From assembly GCA_009911175.1 (NCBI GenBank), contig QXWX01000093.1, forward strand, positions 1-27,349: DNA of 27,349 nt, given 5' to 3'. The position numbers and the translations under genes were made by a program. This stretch comes from Lachnospiraceae bacterium. Lineage in GTDB: Bacteria > Bacillota_A > Clostridia > Lachnospirales > Lachnospiraceae. Below the pieces are notes generated by a model. The model was not told where the DNA came from. It made no database searches and saw only the letters and a program-made list of their open reading frames with translations. The stretch's first letter is position 1. Each line of letters begins with the position of its first letter. Positions 23,401 through 27,349 of the stretch are shown in pieces.

Positions 23401-23433
23401 TTCGAATGTTCGTTCTTTCGTATCTATTGCCAT
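20416..23433 (-). CDS. hsdR: type I restriction endonuclease subunit R
   Basis: A 1005-residue subunit that, with HsdM and HsdS, translocates and cuts unmodified DNA. The N-terminal nuclease domain has the PD-(D/E)xK pattern (DSVIFLNGLPIITIELKN, with Asp143 and E157-x-K159). The motor follows: Walker A SAGSGKSN (303-310), DEAH box VDEAHSSQSG (about 409), motif III FTATPKQKT (about 494), and the later motif KYQTGFDQPLLHTMYVDK and TLSRINRTCPGK. The C-terminal part is helical and probably contacts HsdM. It begins 1 nt after the stop of hsdS, whose last codons carry its GGAGG, so the two are coupled. The frame is complete with no interruption. The operon order is M-S-R, and the protein is cytoplasmic. 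Confidence 0.95.
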   Translation of the reverse strand: MAIDTKERTFEEEIEYCLTSTGKKSEKYVKGNSANFDRKMAMDKKAVIAFVKDTQPGKWNDLCKRHGADVEEGFIKRLNDELNNRGMIDVLRHGITDLGVEVRLAFFKPGSGMNKSATALYEKNVLQITRQVKYSEANENSIDSVIFLNGLPIITIELKNPLTEQTYKNAIAQYQNDRNPREALLSFKKRALVHFAVDTEEVWMTTKLQKLDTVFIPFNRGYNNGAGNPPTRGDYRTSYLWKKILQKDSLLDILHRFVQLKKDENTGKEKLIFPRYHQLDAVRYLISQVYENGCGGNYLIQHSAGSGKSNSIAWLAHHLENLHDANDEVVFHSIIVITDRKVLDKQLQRDIFNMEHKAGVVMRVDKNARQLTTALEKGERIIICTLQKFPFVDVQKVATDGKRFAIIVDEAHSSQSGKASERLKEVLADISDQGEDAVEKRLHAFALEESKIEAEEQDADEELADEIKAEMAAHGQQKNLSFFAFTATPKQKTLEIFGRKGANGKPEPCHVYSMKQAIEEGFIFDVLENYTTYKTYFQLGKKISDDPLYGKGQANKALGKYMSLHPHNLAQKTEIIIEHFRSQVKNRIGGRAKAMLVTGSRLHAVRYYFEFLKYIKKMGYTDLGVLVAFSGTVKDNITGEIKEYTEENINNIPESQLPEKFESAEYQLLLVAEKYQTGFDQPLLHTMYVDKKLSGVKAVQTLSRINRTCPGKIDTFVLDFVNTREEIAKAFQDYYVSTTVAETTDPNVIYDVKNVLDSFMLYTDKEIDAFAKVFFKERKKQGNIDLGKLNSFVDPVVDRYKALDDKQDKLDFKSSLTKFIRLYAFLTHIISLGDENLHKFYAFAKCLLRKLPKDGGEHVPNLDSDVSLQYYRVQKAYEGSIKLDDEEGVLNNKTSGTGLPLEDEKDKLSEIIKSLNERLGTNFTEMDKVLEQLVQDMSANQEMILRSKNTLDLFKIIYDENIMDVVLGRMTKNQEFCEKYLEDEEFRKEVDKILLPLVHERLSKI

Positions 23434-23434
23434 A

Positions 23435-24754
23435 TCATTCGCCCTCCGTTACTTTTATTTTTCCCGTAACAGCGTCATGAATGACAATTTTACGGTACTC
23501 TTTCAATTTCTCAATTTGTGCCTTTATATCTGCGGTCAGTTCCTCTATCTGTCCAACTTTTGTGTCCAGATACGCAGCTATTTGCTCCTGCTCCTCAATT
23601 GGCGGTTGAGGCATTTTCATGTTAAGAAACTGATCCGCCTGTAAACGCCATCTGCCTAAGTTAGATACACCTTGACCCAATCTGTAAAAAATTCGATTGG
23701 TATAGCACATCTGAAACAGGTATTTGTAGTATGTATGGCACTGCGGTTTATCGGGATGAAATCTGAACACACGATAATCCGGGCTAGTAACTCCCTCGTA
23801 AGGACTACAATCCACCCAGCCTGTCAGCAAATCCATAGAGTTCATGGCAAAATCATTCACATTTACCACTTGATAATTTGCATAGGATTCAGCCAACTGT
23901 CCATCATTGGAATCTATGTCCTTAACCTTGATACCTCGCTGCGTGATTGAGAGAACATCCCTGTCTTCAGCACCGTAGATGCGTTTTACGATTTCAAACA
24001 TCCACTTCATCTTGGTAACATTCCAATGTTTCGGAACTTCGTCCATCCAGTCAACTCCACTGTCTTTCATAGGAACATCCCTATCTAGACCTTTGGTAAT
24101 ACAGTTAGCTATTAACTCTCTCTGGTATGTTTCAAACATTTCCATCTGTTTTTGCTGTTGCTCAATAACGTCGTTTATTTTCCCAATTTCTTCATCAAGA
24201 TATTCTGCAATTAATTCTTGCTCATTAAGCGGAGGGTGAATCACATAAAAGTTTCTTAACTGCGTTTTACTAATTTTAGGTTGTACTGAACTTGCAGCAA
24301 CTCTTTTTAGTTCATCATTAATTAGGGGACTCAAAAAACAGTAATAGTAATATCTATTACATTCTTCCATATCGATAAGTATTGCATTGGGAGCAAGCGT
24401 TGCTCTCTGGTACATTGGTTCGTATATGAAAACGCTTCCCACAGAACCAATATTTGATAAAATAAGTTCTCCACCAAACAAGTTCGAGTTATTCAAAAAA
24501 TCATATGAATGCTTATCAACATATACTTTTAAAGCATCGGCTGATGTTCCTGACAAATCTACTGTTCGTACAAGCATCGCATAATCAGGTTCATCTAAAT
24601 ACTGAACATTTTCATTAAGCGATGCAAAACTGCCACTCGCAACATAATCAGTAATACGTTTAGCAATCGATGATAGTTTTCTTCTTTCCCAATGTTCAGG
24701 AATCTTACCAATCCATTCCTTCCCACTGTCTTTATATTTTGAATAGGTGTTCAT
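23435..24754 (-). CDS. hsdS: type I specificity subunit S
   Basis: A 439-residue protein with two target-recognition domains, each beginning with the usual WIGKIPEHWERRKL (about 13-26) or WMDEVPKHWNVTKM (about 232-245) and ending in a PPLNEQELIAEYLD (about 176) or PPIEEQEQIAAYLD (about 396) segment followed by a coiled-coil conserved region (EEIGKINDVIEQQQKQMEMFETYQRELI; KVGQIEELTADIKAQIEKLKEYRKIVI). Each domain reads one half of a bipartite site. The recognised sequence cannot be predicted from inspection. Recognition domains of HsdS are commonly exchanged by recombination; no inverted hsdS copy is visible in this window. GGGGAGG in the end of hsdM lies 8 nt before the ATG. Confidence 0.95.
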   Translation of the reverse strand: MNTYSKYKDSGKEWIGKIPEHWERRKLSSIAKRITDYVASGSFASLNENVQYLDEPDYAMLVRTVDLSGTSADALKVYVDKHSYDFLNNSNLFGGELILSNIGSVGSVFIYEPMYQRATLAPNAILIDMEECNRYYYYCFLSPLINDELKRVAASSVQPKISKTQLRNFYVIHPPLNEQELIAEYLDEEIGKINDVIEQQQKQMEMFETYQRELIANCITKGLDRDVPMKDSGVDWMDEVPKHWNVTKMKWMFEIVKRIYGAEDRDVLSITQRGIKVKDIDSNDGQLAESYANYQVVNVNDFAMNSMDLLTGWVDCSPYEGVTSPDYRVFRFHPDKPQCHTYYKYLFQMCYTNRIFYRLGQGVSNLGRWRLQADQFLNMKMPQPPIEEQEQIAAYLDTKVGQIEELTADIKAQIEKLKEYRKIVIHDAVTGKIKVTEGE

Positions 24755-24757
24755 CGT

Positions 24758-26770
24758 TTACACCTCCCCGAATAATTTTGTAATATATGCTTGAATTCTT
24801 CGCCCAAATGCTTCTATGTCATGCAGAGTCTGCTCCGCATTGCCAACCGCAGTAAACTTATAGAAATGACGTGTAAACGGAATCTCATAACCTTTCTTCG
24901 TCTTACTTTCATCTACCCATGCATCCGGAGCATATGGCAGAACCTCGCGCTTTATATATTCGTCAATATCCTCTTTTACAGGAATCTGCTCTGTATCACG
25001 CAAATCCGCATCCGGTTCGGGATTTCCATTTTTGTCCACACAAATATCTGCCGTTTGATCCTTTTCGGATAAAGCCGTCAGAATAGCCTTCAGAACGGGA
25101 GCCTTTACCGTAACTCCTGTTTTCTTTAATGCCTTGTGGAGCTGCTTGGTAAACTCAGCACGATTTTTATAAAGCACCGTTGCATCCATCGTTCCGACTG
25201 CCGCAAGAATATCTGCCTGCTGTTTTTCTCCGGCTTCTACCTCTTTCGCAATTCCCTCCGGCTTACGTTTACGACTCTTTGCAAGATTCGCAAAAGCAGT
25301 CTGTTCACTGACACGAGCAATACGCTCCTCTGAGGCCTGGAAATTTAATCTAAGAGGCCTCTCCACTGTAACTTTCCAGTAGGCAAAGTCATCCTCATCA
25401 AAAATCTTACAATATTCGCCCGGCACAAAGTCCCCATAAATATTAGTCAGTTCCTTGATATGTTCCTCTGTCAGCATTTTTCTTTTTTCGCCCAGTGGCT
25501 TTCTCATACGGTCACAGAAGGAAGTGCCGTCAATCAACTGAATTTTGCCTTGGCGTACACCGCTTTTTCTGTTGGTTACAATCCAAATGTAAGTAAGAAT
25601 TCCTGTGTTGTAAAAGAGCTGGTCTGGCAATGCAATAATGGTTTCAAGCCATCCCTGCTCGATAATCCATCTACGAATTTCGCTTTCTCCGCTTCCTGCA
25701 TCCCCAGTGAAGAGCGGAGAACCATTGAATACTATAGCAATTCTTGTGCCACCTTCTTCTGGTGGCAGCATCTTGCTAATCATGTGCTGTAGGAAGAGCA
25801 GGGAACCGTCCGATACCCTTGGGAGTCCCGCACCAAAACGACCCTTATAGCCAAGGTCTTCTGCTTCATCACGGATGAACTTCTCATATTTTTTCCATTC
25901 AACACCAAACGGAGGATTGCAAAGCATATAGTGGAACTGCTCATGTGGCAGTTTGTCTTCCGTAAAGCTATTACCCAAATGAATATTCTCATAACCCTTG
26001 CCTTTAATCATGGTATCTGATTTGCAAATGGCATAGGTTTTTTCATTTAGTTCCTGTCCGTATACTTCAATGATGGCACGGTCATTCTGCTCAGTTGCGT
26101 ACTCTATTCCGGCAGAAAGCATCCCGCCCGTTCCTGCTGCCGGGTCATACAGCTTGGCCATGAATCCTGGCTCACAGATTTTTGCCATATCAGGGTCAAA
26201 TAATATGGATACCATCAGCCTGATTACTTCACGAGGTGTAAAATGTTCTCCCGCTGTTTCATTGGACATTTCAGAAAACCTGCGAATCAGTTCTTCAAAA
26301 ATGTATCCCATTTCCTGATTGCTCACATTGTCCGGGTGCAGATCAATATCATCCACGAATTTCAAGAAAACCAGATATAGCAGGTTAGCCTTATCCAATC
26401 TTGAAATCTGTGAGTATATATCAAAAGATTCCAGTATGGTACGAGCATTTTCGGAGAATCCTTTTATGTAATCAATCAAATTATCCGCAATGTTGCCCGC
26501 ATCATTCTTCAGCTTCTCAAATGTAAATTCGCTTGTATTGTAGAATTTATAGTTTGTAATTTTGGTTAGGAAAGGTGCTTTGTTTTTGTATTTTAGTGTA
26601 GCATTCGCTTTCAGCACTTCATCCTTTGTATCTCTTAAAACGCTGTCCAGACGGCAAAGAACAGTAAAAGGCAGAATAACCTCACCATATTCGCTCTGCT
26701 TATAATCGCCTCTGAGCAGGTCTGCAATTTTCCATATAAAATTCGATTTCTCTGAAATATTAATACTCAT
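24758..26770 (-). CDS. hsdM: type I DNA methyltransferase subunit M
   Basis: A 670-residue subunit that methylates adenine at the site chosen by HsdS. An N-terminal HsdM helical domain (about 1-140) precedes the catalytic domain, with motif I YDPAAGTGGML (208-218) and motif IV CNPPFGVEW (284-292). Also typical is EHFTPREVIRLMV (175-187). The C-terminal extension (about 470-670) contains helical parts and the segment GYEIPFTRHFYKF. I choose the ATG at 26770 because GGAGG lies 11 nt upstream; the frame also extends to a TTG at 26791. It overlaps the end of the antitoxin gene by 11 nt, so both are on one transcript from the promoter at 27013-27041. Confidence 0.93.
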   Translation of the reverse strand: MSINISEKSNFIWKIADLLRGDYKQSEYGEVILPFTVLCRLDSVLRDTKDEVLKANATLKYKNKAPFLTKITNYKFYNTSEFTFEKLKNDAGNIADNLIDYIKGFSENARTILESFDIYSQISRLDKANLLYLVFLKFVDDIDLHPDNVSNQEMGYIFEELIRRFSEMSNETAGEHFTPREVIRLMVSILFDPDMAKICEPGFMAKLYDPAAGTGGMLSAGIEYATEQNDRAIIEVYGQELNEKTYAICKSDTMIKGKGYENIHLGNSFTEDKLPHEQFHYMLCNPPFGVEWKKYEKFIRDEAEDLGYKGRFGAGLPRVSDGSLLFLQHMISKMLPPEEGGTRIAIVFNGSPLFTGDAGSGESEIRRWIIEQGWLETIIALPDQLFYNTGILTYIWIVTNRKSGVRQGKIQLIDGTSFCDRMRKPLGEKRKMLTEEHIKELTNIYGDFVPGEYCKIFDEDDFAYWKVTVERPLRLNFQASEERIARVSEQTAFANLAKSRKRKPEGIAKEVEAGEKQQADILAAVGTMDATVLYKNRAEFTKQLHKALKKTGVTVKAPVLKAILTALSEKDQTADICVDKNGNPEPDADLRDTEQIPVKEDIDEYIKREVLPYAPDAWVDESKTKKGYEIPFTRHFYKFTAVGNAEQTLHDIEAFGRRIQAYITKLFGEV

Positions 26771-26972
26771 TGATATCAATTCCTCCTGCAATTAGTCTTT
26801 CGTAGCGCTCGTTAGACATAATGACCGCTATTGGTTTCCCATTTTTATTTATATATGCCGCCTTATCTTCCTCGACCAATTTCTTAATCACTTTCGAGGA
26901 TTGCCCTCTGTTAAACTCGGTAATATTCAAATGTTCCATTGGTATTTTAGGTTTCATTTTTACATCTGCCAA
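26760..26972 (-). CDS. Phd/YefM-type antitoxin without a toxin, leading the hsd operon
   Basis: A 70-residue protein, beginning ADVKMKPKIPMEHLNITEFNRG after a TTG start with AAGGAGG 8 nt upstream. An ATG at 26996 in the same frame is possible, but its Shine-Dalgarno would be at the very 5' end of the transcript. NITEFNRGQSSKVIKKLVEEDKAAYINKNGKPIAVIMSNERYERL is the Phd/YefM pattern: an N-terminal DNA-binding half and the conserved K-x-P-x-A-V-I-M-S strand. No toxin gene (Doc, YoeB or RelE type) follows: hsdM overlaps its last 11 nt. Phd proteins repress their own promoter, and the promoter here carries a 20-bp palindrome, so this protein is a good candidate for the regulator of the restriction system. 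The alternative is a remnant of a lost toxin-antitoxin pair. Confidence 0.8.
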   Translation of the reverse strand: MADVKMKPKIPMEHLNITEFNRGQSSKVIKKLVEEDKAAYINKNGKPIAVIMSNERYERLIAGGIDINEY

Positions 26973-27012
26973 TATCAGCACCTCCTTGAAAAGCATAGAC
27001 TTTCTCCTCATA

Positions 27013-27041
27013 ATTATAACACAAAAGGATTGTAATTACAA
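27013..27041 (-). promoter_or_regulatory. promoter of the antitoxin-hsdMSR operon
   Basis: Minus strand TTGTAA (27036-27041), 17 bp, TATAAT (27013-27018). Transcription would start near 27006, about 34 nt before the TTG start of the antitoxin gene. The -35 lies inside a perfect palindrome. Confidence 0.75.
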
Positions 27042-27045
27042 TCCT
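27026..27045. promoter_or_regulatory. palindromic operator over the -35 of the hsd promoter
   Basis: AGGATTGTAATTACAATCCT is a perfect 20-bp palindrome. It covers the -35 element, so a dimer bound here would repress. The Phd-like protein encoded first in the operon is the obvious candidate to bind it; this is inferred. Confidence 0.65.
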
Positions 27046-27068
27046 AATTAAAGTGTTTTTATAATATT

Positions 27069-27110
27069 TTTTATGCACCATAAAAATAATTACTTTTATG
27101 GTGCATAAAA
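27069..27110. repeat. perfect 17-bp inverted repeat upstream of the hsd promoter
   Basis: TTTTATGCACCATAAAA (27069-27085) is followed after 8 bp by its exact complement (27094-27110). It may act as a bidirectional terminator or be a protein-binding site; it contains no coding sequence. Confidence 0.5.
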
Positions 27111-27153
27111 TTGCTGTGATTCGGCAGAAATCTTGCTGTATACTTTTTTGCAC

Positions 27154-27225
27154 AAAAAAAGACCGCAACTCTTTTCTTGGGGTAAGATGTACAATCCTCC
27201 CCAATGCTAAAGCCACGGTCCTTTT
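27154..27225 (-). terminator. probable terminator of a gene to the right
   Basis: On the minus strand GACCG (27216-27220) pairs with CGGTC (27161-27165), with an inner TTGGGG/CCCCAA stem, and is followed by seven T (27154-27160). The long, interrupted stem is not a classical compact terminator, so confidence is moderate. It insulates the hsd operon from leftward transcription entering the window. Confidence 0.45.
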
Positions 27226-27303
27226 ATTTTTGTGTGATTACTATTTATATTCCAAGCATAGTTTATAAATACTTCCTAACCCGGATAAACCGGAAAAGTT
27301 TTT

Positions 27304-27332
27304 TTGCATTTCCTCCAAATTTCAAGTACAAT
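27304..27332 (+). promoter_or_regulatory. plus-strand promoter pointing out of the window
   Basis: TTGCAT (27304-27309), 17 bp, TACAAT (27327-27332), 9 of 12 matches to consensus at the best spacing. It drives a gene beyond the right edge. The stretch 27111-27303 contains no gene I can support. Confidence 0.5.
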
Positions 27333-27349
27333 AAAGAAAAATATTGGAG

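Noticed and set aside
1..27349. CRISPR arrays, tRNA or rRNA genes
   Set aside because: No regularly spaced repeats with unique spacers and no cloverleaf or rRNA-like sequence were seen on reading; a tRNA search tool was not available.

Overview
The window looks like part of a Firmicutes genome, most likely a gut Clostridia/Lachnospiraceae-type host. Shine-Dalgarno sequences are strong (AGGAGG) before nearly every gene, GTG and TTG starts occur, sigma-A-type promoters are present, and the phage gene families are those of temperate siphophages of that group (DUF2800, DUF2815, VapE, VRR-NUC, Rha, ArpU/RinA-type regulator, P27 terminase). I cannot name the species from the sequence.

Layout: (1) 1-1859, plus strand: the end of an insertion element (DDE transposase C-terminus, TniB/ExeA-like AAA+ ATPase, small accessory protein, terminator). 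(2) 1921-20250, minus strand: most of one arm of a prophage. Read in transcription order it runs XRE repressor, ImmA-like protease, small zinc-ribbon gene, sigma-like regulator, DUF2800 nuclease, DUF2815 protein, family A DNA polymerase, Rha, zinc ribbon, DUF4406-like protein, VapE primase-helicase, candidate origin, VRR-NUC, SNF2 helicase, ArpU/RinA-like late regulator, tandem promoter-like repeats, HNH nuclease, terminase small subunit, two DNA methyltransferases and a 'virulence-related' protein. The terminase large subunit and structural genes are not in the window. (3) 20416-26770, minus strand: a complete type I restriction-modification operon (hsdM-hsdS-hsdR), preceded at 26760-26972 by a Phd/YefM-type antitoxin gene with no toxin. 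(4) 27013-27349: the promoter/operator of that operon, two inverted-repeat structures and a plus-strand promoter pointing out of the window.

How it works together: the repressor gene has a consensus promoter flanked by two copies of a 20-bp dyad. A third copy lies upstream of the first early gene, so the repressor probably controls both itself and the early operon, and ImmA probably inactivates it. Early products would replicate DNA; the ArpU-like protein would then activate late transcription from the repeats just downstream of its own gene. The Hsd system and the two phage methyltransferases are a plausible defence/counter-defence set.

Most notable: three replication genes (DNA polymerase, SNF2 helicase, VRR-NUC nuclease) each carry a single in-frame stop codon, the helicase one inside its Walker A motif, although neighbouring genes are intact. 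Two distant genes share an 85-nt leader that can fold to hide the ribosome-binding site. The antitoxin gene sits where a regulator of the restriction system would be expected. The cytosine methyltransferase has a long repeated recognition region suggesting several specificities. All family assignments come from reading motifs; no database search was run.
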